Shown here: positions 8,290 to 17,359 of the stretch, piece after piece
Layout of the letters: each line of letters begins with the position of its first letter
How positions within the stretch are numbered: the stretch's first letter is position 1
Source: Paenibacillus sp.
Lineage (GTDB): Bacteria; Bacillota; Bacilli; Paenibacillales; NBRC-103111
Assembly: GCA_031180825.1 (NCBI GenBank)
Contig: JAPSLM010000005.1
Span: 186,001-250,000, forward strand
Reading direction: 5' to 3'
DNA length: 64,000 nucleotides
Notes under the pieces: model-generated
Databases searched by the model: none
What the model saw: the letters and a program-made list of their open reading frames with translations, nothing else
What the model was told of the DNA's origin: nothing
Made by a program: the position numbers and the translations under genes

Positions 8290-9633
8290 TTATTTTTTGT
8301 TCGCTTTATCCGCTTTCGGCTGCATTTTGGCCACGACGTTGTCCATGGCCTGCTGCGGCGTGATCTGGCCCTTGAGCGCTTTTTCCGTTTCTTCGTTCAG
8401 CGCCTGCAAATATTCGTTGATATAAACGCTGTTCGGAAAGCCGTTCAGATTCGAGCTCTTTGCGCTCTCGAAAAATTCCCACAGCGACTTCGTCGCTTCG
8501 TTCTTGGTCAGCTTCGGATTGTCCAGCGCGCTCAGCAGCACCGGAATCGTCTTCGCTTTGGTCGCATACTCGATCTGCACATCCTCCGACAAGAAATACT
8601 GCATCACTTTCCAGGCCGCTTCCTTGTTCTTCGCTTTCGCCGGGATGAACATCGCAATCGGGCTGACCATGCCCGCATTCTTCAGCTCGGGCCGGTCTTT
8701 CGGATAAGGGAACGGCGCAACGCCGATCGCTCCGTTTTCACCGCGCTTGTCGTTGTACATGTTCTCCCAGCCGATCATCATGCCGAGCTTGCCGGTGACG
8801 AGCGGGTCCTGCGGCGTATCTGCCTTGCCCATGCCGGATTTGAACTTGGAGATGCCCTCGCTGCCGAACTCCTTGTAATATGATGCTTGGTATGCGATCG
8901 CATCGACGTTCGCTTTCTGGGCGGCCGTCAGCTTGCCTTTGCCGTCATCCCAGGAGCCGCCGAAGATGATCGGCCAGAAGACGTTGTCGATCCACGGATA
9001 GTCGGGGATGAAGCCGACCTGCTCGTAGCCGTTTTTGCCGTCCTTCTTGGTCAGCTTTTTCGAGACCTCGAACATCTCTTCGAGCGTTTCCGGCGGCTTG
9101 GAAATTCCCGCGTCCTGAAACATCTTCTTATTGTAGTACAGCCGGCTTGCCATGCTCATCGAGATCGGGAAGCCGTATACCTTGCCGTCCACCTTCATGC
9201 GCTCCAAGGCGGCGGGGATGATTTTCTTCGTATCGAAGTTCGCCTGTTTGACGAAATCGTCAAGGCTCAGCACCGCGCCCGCTTCGGACCACGGGCCGAT
9301 GTTGTTCCAGAACGTGAACATCAGATCGGGCGCGCTGCCGCCGGAGATCGCCGTGAGCTGCTTTTGCGGGTCCTGGTTGCTCAGCGCTTTGACGGTAATT
9401 TCGTTCTGGCTGGCGTTGAAAACCGATACCATCTCATCGAGGACAGCCGCTTTATCGCCGGTGTAATGGTTCCAAAGCTGCACCGTCACTTTCCCTTCGC
9501 CGGAGGCAGCCCCGGCCCCCGTTCCGCCGCTATTCCCCGCATCCTTGCCCCCGGCGCATCCGCTAACTCCTGCCGCCGCCAGCACGGTCGCCAGCAGCGC
9601 CGTCATCGTTTTATGCGTTGTATTCCTTCTCAT
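8290..9633 (-). CDS. Extracellular sugar-binding lipoprotein of an ABC transporter (CUT1)
   Basis: The 447-residue protein starts with a basic N-region, a hydrophobic core and the lipobox VSGC with Cys26 as the lipidated residue, so it is anchored outside the membrane. The rest is a family-1 extracellular solute-binding fold with VQLWNHYTGDKAAVLDEMV at the front and recognisable VYGFPISM and GWENMY segments. A GTG three codons upstream is in frame, but AAAGGG is 8 bases before the ATG used here, which favours this start. It is the first gene of the operon that includes MalF, MalG, the epimerase, the dehydrogenase, nanE and DUF4127. Confidence 0.92.
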   Translation of the reverse strand: MRRNTTHKTMTALLATVLAAAGVSGCAGGKDAGNSGGTGAGAASGEGKVTVQLWNHYTGDKAAVLDEMVSVFNASQNEITVKALSNQDPQKQLTAISGGSAPDLMFTFWNNIGPWSEAGAVLSLDDFVKQANFDTKKIIPAALERMKVDGKVYGFPISMSMASRLYYNKKMFQDAGISKPPETLEEMFEVSKKLTKKDGKNGYEQVGFIPDYPWIDNVFWPIIFGGSWDDGKGKLTAAQKANVDAIAYQASYYKEFGSEGISKFKSGMGKADTPQDPLVTGKLGMMIGWENMYNDKRGENGAIGVAPFPYPKDRPELKNAGMVSPIAMFIPAKAKNKEAAWKVMQYFLSEDVQIEYATKAKTIPVLLSALDNPKLTKNEATKSLWEFFESAKSSNLNGFPNSVYINEYLQALNEETEKALKGQITPQQAMDNVVAKMQPKADKANKK

Positions 9634-10082
9634 GTCAGCCACCCTTTCGATATTTTGTTTACGGTCGTGCCGCCTTCTTTACCCTGCGGCGCTTCGGAAC
9701 GCTCCGGATTGCCGCTTCGGCTGATAGAAGCCATTCGTCATTCGGCCTTTCCTTGGGCAAATTGCCTGCCCCGTCTCCTTGCGTCTGTCGAGGGCGTCCC
9801 GGCAGAGCGGGCGCTCTCCTCTGGCGGATAACAGCATCGGACAAACTTAAATGAAAACCACCTCCCATAATTGGTTTAAAAACGGAATTATCCTCCACAA
9901 AAGGGCATACTTCGGGACCATCTTCCTCCCTTTGCCTATTCTGCGCGGCCGGATGCCGGCCGCATCTTCCCCTCTCTATGCGGAGAGGGGGAGCAGGCTT
10001 CGCGCAACCGCCTTCCGGGGCATCGCTCCCGCTCCGCGCCCCGCGCCGAAGCCGCGGGACCGGGCAAACCGCACCCGGCTCG
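9634..10082 (-). other. Intergenic region with two adjacent perfect stem-loops
   Basis: No gene is supported here. Two perfect 8-bp hairpins sit side by side: CCCCTCTC/GAGAGGGG (9969-9990, loop of 6) and GCGGCCGG/CCGGCCGC (9945-9963, loop of 3). They follow the end of the second binding-protein gene on the minus strand and probably reduce readthrough, although neither is followed by a T-run. The rest should hold the promoter and leader of the downstream sugar operon; I found no convincing -35/-10 pair. Confidence 0.4.
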
Positions 10083-11603
10083 TCAGCGCCGCTTGTTTCG
10101 CAGGAACTCGTCGATCTGGCGCTGCAGCTCCGAGCCGATCGTTTCCAGGAGCGCACCGGCTTCGGCTTCGAAACGCGGCCACGTTTCCTCCGGGTCGAGC
10201 ACTCCGTTAAACAACGGCGTGTAATACTCGGCCTCGATCCTTGCATACGCGTTCAGCTCGTTCTGTACCGGAGTTCCGTCGAACTGGAACCCGGTCAGTA
10301 TATCCGGCGCAAAATGGTCCGCCTGCCGAATAAACCGGTCCAGCGCCTCGGTGCGGGCATCGGTCGCCGGAATGCGGTCGTCGGCCGGATTCCACAGCCA
10401 GACGTACGGGTACTGCTGATAGCCGCTTTTCAGCGTCCGGTAACGGTCCGTCCCCACAGGCTCCCAATGAACGCCCGGCAGTCCGTATGCCAGCAGGTCG
10501 TAGTTGTCCTTCTCGTTGGCCCAATTGAGGAATTGGATCGCCTCTTCTTTATGCTTGCTGGTCACCGGAACCGCGATAAAATTCCATTGGGCGAAATTGG
10601 ACAGATTCACTCTCGGAACGTCCCGATAAAAGGTTACGCTCTCCAGTTCCCCGCCCGCTGCATGCTGCTTCAGCTTTTCCCGGCTCCCCTCGGCAACCGA
10701 GAACGAGCCCGCCGGGAAAATCGCTACCTCGCCCGAGAAGCCCGGGTCTTGAAAATCTTTGATGCCGAGCACGTTCTGATGCATAACGCCGTCCACATAC
10801 AGCCGGCGCGCCTCGCGAATCCACTCCCGTACCGGCGAATTCTTTTCGTGAAATAAATTGCGTACCCTGCCGTCATTATGCTGGTAGTACAGCATCAGGC
10901 TGCTGCCGAGCGCTTGCGTCGGCCGGATCTGGTTCCCCGCATCGTCGTAATGCCGGAACGCCGCCTGGCTGTAAAGCTGCTGCGACGTGTTCCCCGCTGC
11001 GATCAGCGGCACGATGCCCGGTTCTTTCTCCTTCAAAAGGTAGGCGAACCGGATCAGCTCTTCGTAGCTTTGGATCGGCGGCACGCCAAGCTTCTCACGA
11101 AGGTCCTTGCGGACGAAATACGAGTGGCCCATCGCATAGGAGACGCCGAGCGGGATCGCCATAATTTTGCCGCCATACCGGTTGGCCTCCCACATCGTCC
11201 GGGGCCGCTTGGCGAGAATCGTCTCCCCGTACTTCTCCAGCAGCACGTCAAGCGGTTCGTAATAACCGCTTGAGATCATCTCGCTCAGGTGGAGCCACGG
11301 CGCGTCGAAGACGAGATCGATTTCCTCGCCCGAAGCCAGCGCCACCTGAGATACCCGGCCGAAGTCGTTCCACGGCACAAACTTGATCTCGAGCCTTACA
11401 TCGAGCGTTCCCGCCAGACGCCGCTGCGCTTCCTTCAGCACAAGGTCGTAATCGGCGACCTGATCGCCCGGGAGCATGATGCGGAGCGTCACCGGGGAAG
11501 AAGCGCCGGCCGGCCGGCCCGCGTCGGAAGCGGAGGACCCTCCGCAGCCCGCAGGCAAGAGAAGCGCGGCGAACAAGCATCCCCATCGCAGTGTCCGGTT
11601 CAT
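10083..11603 (-). CDS. Extracellular solute-binding lipoprotein, probable partner of the adjacent sensor
   Basis: The 506-residue protein has a short signal peptide with Cys20 in a PAGC lipobox, then a family-1 solute-binding fold (LRIMLPGDQVADYDLVLKE at the front, MEANRYGGKIMAIPLG-like segment, FAQWNFIAVPV). It resembles LplA/YtcQ-type proteins. The start codon overlaps the stop of the upstream AraC-type membrane sensor by 4 bases (ATGA). No permease gene follows; the next operon begins after a 450-base gap. The tight coupling to a sensor rather than a transporter suggests that the protein presents ligand to the sensor, but it could also serve the next operon's transporter. Confidence 0.88.
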   Translation of the reverse strand: MNRTLRWGCLFAALLLPAGCGGSSASDAGRPAGASSPVTLRIMLPGDQVADYDLVLKEAQRRLAGTLDVRLEIKFVPWNDFGRVSQVALASGEEIDLVFDAPWLHLSEMISSGYYEPLDVLLEKYGETILAKRPRTMWEANRYGGKIMAIPLGVSYAMGHSYFVRKDLREKLGVPPIQSYEELIRFAYLLKEKEPGIVPLIAAGNTSQQLYSQAAFRHYDDAGNQIRPTQALGSSLMLYYQHNDGRVRNLFHEKNSPVREWIREARRLYVDGVMHQNVLGIKDFQDPGFSGEVAIFPAGSFSVAEGSREKLKQHAAGGELESVTFYRDVPRVNLSNFAQWNFIAVPVTSKHKEEAIQFLNWANEKDNYDLLAYGLPGVHWEPVGTDRYRTLKSGYQQYPYVWLWNPADDRIPATDARTEALDRFIRQADHFAPDILTGFQFDGTPVQNELNAYARIEAEYYTPLFNGVLDPEETWPRFEAEAGALLETIGSELQRQIDEFLRNKRR

Positions 11604-13873
11604 TCCGCTTCCCCTCCTTCCCCTTCGGTATGGTGCAGCCGATATTGGTTAGGGGTCAGTCCCGTCGCTTTTTTGAACGCCGTAAAATAATGGCTTCGTG
11701 TCAAAAATCCCGAGCGTTCCCCGATATCCGCTACCGACATGCTTGTCGTGCTAAGCAGCTCCTTCACCTTCTCGATCCTTGTGTTCAGGATGTAATTCGA
11801 GAGCGACACGCCGCGCATTTCCTGAAAAATGCTGCGGGCGTATTTGGCCGACAGAGAAACGTGCTCCGCGATCGCCTCGACGGACAGCATCGGATCGTGA
11901 ATATGGTACAGGACGTAATTGACCATTTCCTCGGCAAGCTTTTCCTTCCGGTCGCCCCCTTTGCGGGAGCTCAGCTGGTCTACGACGGCGAACAGCTCCG
12001 CCTCCAGCCAATGCCGCGCCTCCTGCAGCGTCGAGAACCGGTCGAGCTGTTTTTCGATGCCGTCCACGCCTTGCAGCGCCCGAAGCTTGTCGAATTCCTT
12101 CATGATCGTAAATAAAATGACGGTCAGCCTTACCTTGCATTCGGAATATTTCACCGCCGTCATCTGCCCGAACAGTTCCTCCAGCAGCAGGACGACCTGG
12201 TCCTTCTTTCCGGACTTGACCGCGACAAACAGCTTGTCGAGACTCTTCGGATCGGACAACGGCTGCAGCAGCCGAACGTAGCCTTCGTAATCGCACTCCG
12301 TATATACCTTGTCTTCGCCGCTGATGAACTTGAGCAGTGCAAGCTCCAGAACGAAATCGTAGACGGAGCGCAAATCGTCCTCCAGATGCTTCGGATCGCT
12401 CACCGCCACCGTGACCTGAAGCCGGACATACGTTGCAATATGCCCCTTGATCGTCTCCAGCAGCTTGCGGACTTCGGCGTCGCCCCGGTCCAGCCCGATC
12501 AGAAAAACAATATGATCGCCGGCCAGATCGATCGTCTCCAAGGTGCCGCCCTCGCCCGCGATAATTTCTCCGGCAATATTGCCCATCGCGTATTTGAGCA
12601 GCTGGCGGGAAGCAAAATCATACGTTTCGGCAACGTCCCGGTACGCGTCGATCTTGACGACGGCGAGCCGGATGAGCTCGGACTCCGGCAGAGCCGATTC
12701 CCGGGCAATCCCTTCCCGCAGCGTCCGGTTCATTCTTCCCTGGAGCAGCCATTGGCGCAAATATTCCGCTTTAATCAAGCTGTAATGTCCGCGCAGCGAT
12801 TGGTGCATTTCGTCGACCCGGCTGGACAGCAGCTCGATTCCGTTTTTCAAAATGCTGTACTCGTCGCCTGCCGCAGGGAGGGCCAGCGCGGAATCGCGCG
12901 ACTCCTGCACGATGCGGCGCTGCAATTGGTCCGCCAGCTTGCGGAATGGCCTTACCATCCTGCGGGAATTCCAGACTGCCGCCAGCAGCAGCAGAACGAG
13001 CAGCAGGAGCGAATAGCCGACGATTTTCGCCTGGAACGCTTCCGCTTGACGCTTAAACGCTTTCAACTCGGTTAGCGAATACACCGTCCATTTCTGCGAA
13101 GCCAGCGGTGCGGAATTGACGAACAATTCCATTCCGCGCACGTTGACCATCTGCGTCTCCGAATTCGCCGGCTTCAAGCGGCGCAGCTCGTTCAGGATGG
13201 CCGCGTCGTTCTCCGTCGTCCCCAGCACATTCCGGCCTTGGCCGTCCACAATCATCAGATCCATGCCCGGCTCGTTGTTCAGGCCGAGCAGATTCTCCTG
13301 CAGCGCCCCGTTATCCAGCAGGAGGACGAGATAGCCGCGGTGGTCTTTTTTGGCCGGCGTGGACGGAACGATAAGCGCGAGATAAGGCTCGCCGCCGGTT
13401 TCGTGATAAAAAAACTGCAAAAAGAGCGGCCCGTCCTCCCGGATCTTCCGCAGCATCGCCGCATCCCCGAATTTCACGAACGAAACGAGCCCCTTGAGCG
13501 AATCGATCACCTGCTCCTTGTGGACGTTCACCAAATAGGCGCGCTTGATAAACGGCTCCGTCGACATATAATTCGTCAGCACACGGAGCGCATTCATGTC
13601 GTCAAGCGGACTGCGGTCCGCCGATTGCAGCCATTCCTGCACCGTGCGGTCCTGATACATATGAAGCCCGTACGCTTTGAGCTTGTTCAGCAGAAACTCG
13701 GTGCGGCTTGCGGTTTGCAGCATCGTATCGCGGTTAAACAGATCCATTTGCGAGTAGGCGAATTTCGAGAACTGGTTCGCCAGAAACATGGAGAACGGAA
13801 TGATGATCATCGTAAAGATCATTGCGATCCACAAATAAATCCGAACGTAGTTCTTGGAAAATAAATGTCGCAT
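11600..13873 (-). CDS. Membrane-anchored AraC-family sensor-regulator
   Basis: The 757-residue protein has a transmembrane helix near residues 13-35, an extracytoplasmic region of about 240 residues, a second helix near 285-305 (GYSLLLLVLLLLAAVW), a cytoplasmic linker and a C-terminal AraC-type double helix-turn-helix (about 655-750; VSLSAKYARSIFQEMRG, NTRIEKVKELL, ADIGERSGF, HYFTAFKKATG and TPNQYR). This is the one-component architecture common in Paenibacillus next to carbohydrate genes: an outside signal is passed directly to a DNA-binding domain. The stop overlaps the binding-protein start. Target promoters are inferred to be its own and the sugar operon downstream. Confidence 0.9.
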   Translation of the reverse strand: MRHLFSKNYVRIYLWIAMIFTMIIIPFSMFLANQFSKFAYSQMDLFNRDTMLQTASRTEFLLNKLKAYGLHMYQDRTVQEWLQSADRSPLDDMNALRVLTNYMSTEPFIKRAYLVNVHKEQVIDSLKGLVSFVKFGDAAMLRKIREDGPLFLQFFYHETGGEPYLALIVPSTPAKKDHRGYLVLLLDNGALQENLLGLNNEPGMDLMIVDGQGRNVLGTTENDAAILNELRRLKPANSETQMVNVRGMELFVNSAPLASQKWTVYSLTELKAFKRQAEAFQAKIVGYSLLLLVLLLLAAVWNSRRMVRPFRKLADQLQRRIVQESRDSALALPAAGDEYSILKNGIELLSSRVDEMHQSLRGHYSLIKAEYLRQWLLQGRMNRTLREGIARESALPESELIRLAVVKIDAYRDVAETYDFASRQLLKYAMGNIAGEIIAGEGGTLETIDLAGDHIVFLIGLDRGDAEVRKLLETIKGHIATYVRLQVTVAVSDPKHLEDDLRSVYDFVLELALLKFISGEDKVYTECDYEGYVRLLQPLSDPKSLDKLFVAVKSGKKDQVVLLLEELFGQMTAVKYSECKVRLTVILFTIMKEFDKLRALQGVDGIEKQLDRFSTLQEARHWLEAELFAVVDQLSSRKGGDRKEKLAEEMVNYVLYHIHDPMLSVEAIAEHVSLSAKYARSIFQEMRGVSLSNYILNTRIEKVKELLSTTSMSVADIGERSGFLTRSHYFTAFKKATGLTPNQYRLHHTEGEGGEAE

Positions 13874-13916
13874 CGTCCAACCTTCCTTGCGCGTCTGTCG
13901 TAGATGTCACCGCCCC

Positions 13917-13952
13917 ATTATACCTATACATCCTTTTTGGGGCATCCTTTTT
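13917..13952 (-). promoter_or_regulatory. Candidate promoter with tandem AAAAAGGATG repeats
   Basis: On the minus strand a perfect TATAAT lies 44 bases before the sensor start. Immediately upstream are two exact copies of AAAAAGGATG spaced 14 bases apart. The -35 box is poor, so the promoter probably needs an activator, and the repeats are natural binding-site candidates for the AraC-type sensor itself. Binding is inferred. Confidence 0.45.
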
Positions 13953-14311
13953 TGGACTATCGAGATAGGAAAAGTTAGCTTATCGGAATTCCCCACAAAA
14001 CATCGGATGCGGCTTCAGCGGATTCCATTAACAACATTTCAGTCCAGCCGCTTCCCGACCCGGAAGATTTCCTGCCAACATCGTAGCATTCCTCCCCCGG
14101 ATTCGCCCAGTTCTCATTTGCCCGAAACAGTTCTCAAATGGCGAAAACCCGCTATTTTCAAGGCTCCGGCGGTTTCGACAGCTGCCAAACGAAAACAGGC
14201 GGACGGCCGAAGAGGTGCTCTTCCAGCCGTTCGCCTGTCCCGAAAATGCAGCTTTGTTTTGCAAGGGTACCCTGCCTTGTATGTCGTACGGGCCCTCCGG
14301 CGAGCGCTCCT
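13953..14311. other. Intergenic region without a supported gene
   Basis: No reading frame here has a plausible start site or family match, and no strong terminator was found after the metallophosphoesterase gene. A GAGCGCTCC/TTTAGCGC inverted segment overlaps that gene's stop codon but has no T-run. Confidence 0.4.
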
Positions 14312-15241
14312 TTAGCGCGTCTCCGGCCGATGCTCCGGCTGCTCCGTCACGACCGTTCCGTCCGCAAGACGCAGCCAGCTCTCGAAGCCGCGTTCGCCCT
14401 CGCGCAGACGAATGACGCGGGCGCCGCGCGGGTAATCGTCCCGGCCATACGTGTTGTAGCCCGTCGCCCGGCCATAGCACAGACGTATGCCGTGGAGCGT
14501 GCCAAAGTAATCGTTGACGTGATCGTGGCCGGCAAACGTGCCCATGACGTCGCCCATTTCGACGAGCGCCGCAAACAGCCCCGTATTGATTTTCGGGCAG
14601 CACACGTTCTCGTACTTATGCCCGTAGCATACTTCGCGCTCCCATACCTCCGCATATTCCGGCAGCGGGATATGGAAGAACGCCAAAGCCGGGAGCGGCG
14701 AGCCGCCGTTGCCCGACGTATAGGCCGCGGACTGCCGGACGTACCAATCGATCTGATCGCGGCAAATCCAGCCGTAGCCCTGAACGTGCGGCAGTGTGGA
14801 CATGCAGCCGGAATCGAAGCCGTACAGCAGGGCGGCCGGACGGCCGGACGCATCCCGGACCTCGAGCACGTAGTTGCCTTCTCCGGCAATGTCCGACGGG
14901 CCGCCAGCCGCTAAAGCGTACTCGTAGCCCGATACTTTGTCCATCAATTGCCGCCGGGTGATCTTCATCTCGGTATCGTGATTGCCGAAGACGACCGCCC
15001 ACGGAATGCGCCGCTTCTCGACGACGGATACCGCCCGGTCGAACCGGCCGAACGGATCGTCGCACTCCTTGTCTTCGATGACGTCTCCGGTGAAGTAGAC
15101 CAGGTCCGGCCGCTCCGCTTCGAGAATGTGCTCCATCAGCTCCAAGGTTCGCCGGTCTGCGTCGCCTCCGGCTTTCATATGCACGTCGGTGAACTGTACA
15201 ATCGTAAACGTCCGGTCTTCCCGAAAAGTTAAAGCTTGCAC
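14312..15241 (-). CDS. Metallophosphoesterase family protein
   Basis: The 309-residue protein shows the whole calcineurin-like motif series: FTDVHMKAG (residues 17-25), TGDVIEDKE near 50, FGNHDTE near 88, a central histidine segment (FFHIPLPEY) and AGHDHVND near 240. These bind two metals that hydrolyse a phosphoester. The arrangement fits the cytoplasmic phosphodiesterase group related to YkuE/DevT-type enzymes with a conserved C-terminus. No signal peptide is present, so it is probably intracellular. It is set apart from its neighbours by about 160 and 440 bases and appears to be its own transcription unit. The substrate is unknown. Confidence 0.92.
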   Translation of the reverse strand: MQALTFREDRTFTIVQFTDVHMKAGGDADRRTLELMEHILEAERPDLVYFTGDVIEDKECDDPFGRFDRAVSVVEKRRIPWAVVFGNHDTEMKITRRQLMDKVSGYEYALAAGGPSDIAGEGNYVLEVRDASGRPAALLYGFDSGCMSTLPHVQGYGWICRDQIDWYVRQSAAYTSGNGGSPLPALAFFHIPLPEYAEVWEREVCYGHKYENVCCPKINTGLFAALVEMGDVMGTFAGHDHVNDYFGTLHGIRLCYGRATGYNTYGRDDYPRGARVIRLREGERGFESWLRLADGTVVTEQPEHRPETR

Positions 15242-15402
15242 TTGAATCGCTCCTCTTCGCTAGTGTTTTGTCGCGTACCGTCTGCCGGAAGCTCTTGGGG
15301 CCTTCTCGTTAGCGCGGAGCGGTCCGGCTCGCTGGACCCGATCCGTGCGACGGCGATCCGTCGGGATCGAACGCTTGCCGACGCCGGACCCGCAGGACCG
15401 AA

Positions 15403-16176
15403 TCAGGCCGTCTTCTCCGCCGCTTCCGTTTTATCTTCGATCCCGCGCGGCTTCCATCCCGGCGTCTCTACCTTCACCATCCCCGGAAGCACGAGCAGCT
15501 CCTTCACGACGTGCTCGTATTGCCCCGCCGTCGTCTTGAGCGCCATGCGTACGCTTAAGGCATGGCGGAAGCCTTCCTCTGTTTCCTTGGCCCGGCTCTC
15601 CAGATGCAGCACGGTGACGGAAGCGCCCGCAGCCTTGATCCGGTTCAGCATTGCACCGAGATTGCCGTCCCCGTCCCATAGCTCGACCTCCACCTCGCGC
15701 TTGCGCTTCGCCTTCGCCAGCGCCGCCTTCTCCACCTTGTTCAAAAGGAACAGGCTGACGATGACCGCGGCCGTCGAGACGACTGCCCCGTAGTAGAAGC
15801 CGGCGCCGACCGAAAGGCCGATGGCCGCCACGACCCATAGCGAAGCCGCGGTCGTCAGCCCCGACACGGTCGACCCCGTGCGCAGAATCGTTCCGGCCCC
15901 GAGGAAGCCGATGCCGCTGATCACTTGAGCAGCCAGACGTGCCGGATCCATCCGTACGTTCGCTTCGCTCGCAAAATCGGAAAAACCGTAGCTCGACAGC
16001 AGCACAATTAGAGCCGAGCCCATGCAGACCAGAATGTGCGTGCGAAATCCGGCCGAATGCCCGCCGATTTCCCGCTCCAAGCCGATCAAACCGCCCAGCA
16101 CCAGCGCCGTAACAATGCGGAGCGTCAGCTCCGCGTTGCCAACATGCCACACATCCGGGGTCAGCGACAGTTCCAT
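15403..16176 (-). CDS. MgtC/SapB family membrane protein
   Basis: The 257-residue protein has about five membrane helices in the first 150 residues with the family core GGLIGLEREIGG, FRTHILVCMGSAL and VISGIGFLGAGTI, and then a cytoplasmic ACT-like C-terminal domain (about 165-257). MgtC proteins restrain F-type ATP synthase or influence magnesium and phosphate balance in other bacteria; the role here is inferred from family. An ATG 11 codons upstream is in frame, but AAGGGGGGG precedes the chosen ATG. That ribosome site overlaps the stop of the PHP phosphatase gene, so the two are co-transcribed and probably coupled. Confidence 0.88.
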   Translation of the reverse strand: MELSLTPDVWHVGNAELTLRIVTALVLGGLIGLEREIGGHSAGFRTHILVCMGSALIVLLSSYGFSDFASEANVRMDPARLAAQVISGIGFLGAGTILRTGSTVSGLTTAASLWVVAAIGLSVGAGFYYGAVVSTAAVIVSLFLLNKVEKAALAKAKRKREVEVELWDGDGNLGAMLNRIKAAGASVTVLHLESRAKETEEGFRHALSVRMALKTTAGQYEHVVKELLVLPGMVKVETPGWKPRGIEDKTEAAEKTA

Positions 16177-16186
16177 GGGCCCCCCC

Positions 16187-17188
16187 TTACCGCCCGAGCG
16201 GAACGGCAATCCGTTTCTTCTCGTGCACGTAGATGATTTCTTTGTACCCGATCCGGGCCAGTAAGTCCATCGCCTCGTCCAGCTGCGTCCCGATGTCGTC
16301 CGGAAAATGGGAGTCCGAGCTCAACGTAACCGGGATGCCGTGTTTATGCAAAATGTCCAGAAAAGCCGGACTCGGGCAAGCTTCCTTGACCGGGTACCGG
16401 TAAGCCAGTCCGGTATTGATCTCGGTCGCCACATCCGCCCGCTTGAGCGCACGGGCCACGTCTTCGTACATCGGCAGCAGAAGCTTCTCCTCCGGCCGGT
16501 AATTGAACACCTTCAGATTGTCCAGGTGCGCGATAATGTCGAACAAGCCGCTGGAAGCCGCCATTTTCACGTAGTCGAACAATTTCCGATACAGCGCAAG
16601 CAGGTCTTTTTCCTTGAACAGCTCCTGCGTTTCCGGGTTATCGAACCCCCAGCCTTCCAGAAAATGGACCGAGCCGATTACGTAATCCAGCTCGTACCGC
16701 GACAGCAGCTCGCCGAGCTCCGCCTCGCCGCCCGGAAAAAAGTCCGCCTCGACCCCGAGCGATACGGGCACGCCCGCGGCCTTCGCCCGGCATACCGCCT
16801 GAAGATACGGCTCAATGGAGCATACGCAGACACGGTCCAGCCAGTACCGCTGCAGCCGGCCAAGCGGCGTATCGTCCACGATCATATGCCGTTCGTAATA
16901 CGGCCGGAACTCGGTAAACCGGTACAGGTGATCCACCATCCCGAACCGCTCGATCCCGCGCTGGCGCCCTTGTTCGAAATAGAATGCGAGCCATTCGTCG
17001 CTGAAGCAGCCCGCCGCAAGCCGCTGCTGCAGCAGCTCTCCCAGCTTGTTCATCCATTCGAGCGAATGCGGCCGGTCGCCCAGCCGCCCGCTCTCCCGAT
17101 GCACGTTCTCCAGCGCACGCGCCGTGCGCTGCAGCCAGCCGGTCGAGTACGGCCCCTCCTCCAGATGAAAATGAAAATCCAGCTTCAT
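16187..17188 (-). CDS. PHP-domain phosphatase (histidinol-phosphatase-like)
   Basis: The 333-residue protein begins MKLDFHFHLEEGPYS; the FHFHLEEG stretch supplies the first metal-binding histidines of the PHP domain. Further metal ligands are visible in GVEADFFPG, IGSVHFLEGWG, IIAHLDN and LSSDSHFPDD. This set fits the HisK-type histidinol phosphatase or a nucleotide/phosphate ester hydrolase. No his operon is nearby, so biosynthetic histidine use is unproven. A GAGGAGGAAGC site lies before the ATG. It is the first gene of a two-gene unit with the MgtC-like protein. Confidence 0.88.
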   Translation of the reverse strand: MKLDFHFHLEEGPYSTGWLQRTARALENVHRESGRLGDRPHSLEWMNKLGELLQQRLAAGCFSDEWLAFYFEQGRQRGIERFGMVDHLYRFTEFRPYYERHMIVDDTPLGRLQRYWLDRVCVCSIEPYLQAVCRAKAAGVPVSLGVEADFFPGGEAELGELLSRYELDYVIGSVHFLEGWGFDNPETQELFKEKDLLALYRKLFDYVKMAASSGLFDIIAHLDNLKVFNYRPEEKLLLPMYEDVARALKRADVATEINTGLAYRYPVKEACPSPAFLDILHKHGIPVTLSSDSHFPDDIGTQLDEAMDLLARIGYKEIIYVHEKKRIAVPLGR

Positions 17189-17224
17189 CCCGCTTCCTCC
17201 TCATTCCAATACGAAATTTTTTGC

Positions 17225-17238
17225 TTAAAACGTTTCCA
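17225..17238 (-). promoter_or_regulatory. cre-like operator (LacI/CcpA type)
   Basis: On the minus strand the site reads TGGAAACGTTTTAA, close to the catabolite-responsive consensus with one mismatch in the right arm. It lies in the leader of the PHP-MgtC unit, about 40 bases before the start codon and downstream of the promoter, where a repressor would block elongation. Confidence 0.35.
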
Positions 17239-17359
17239 CTTTCAGCTGACGGTGAAAAGCTTCGACGAACAAGAGCCTTCCCATTTGACGACTTGACGAC
17301 GGGTAATCCTCCGTGGATTGTTGCGTGAATCGCTTTATTGTTGTTGTTTCTTGTTGATT

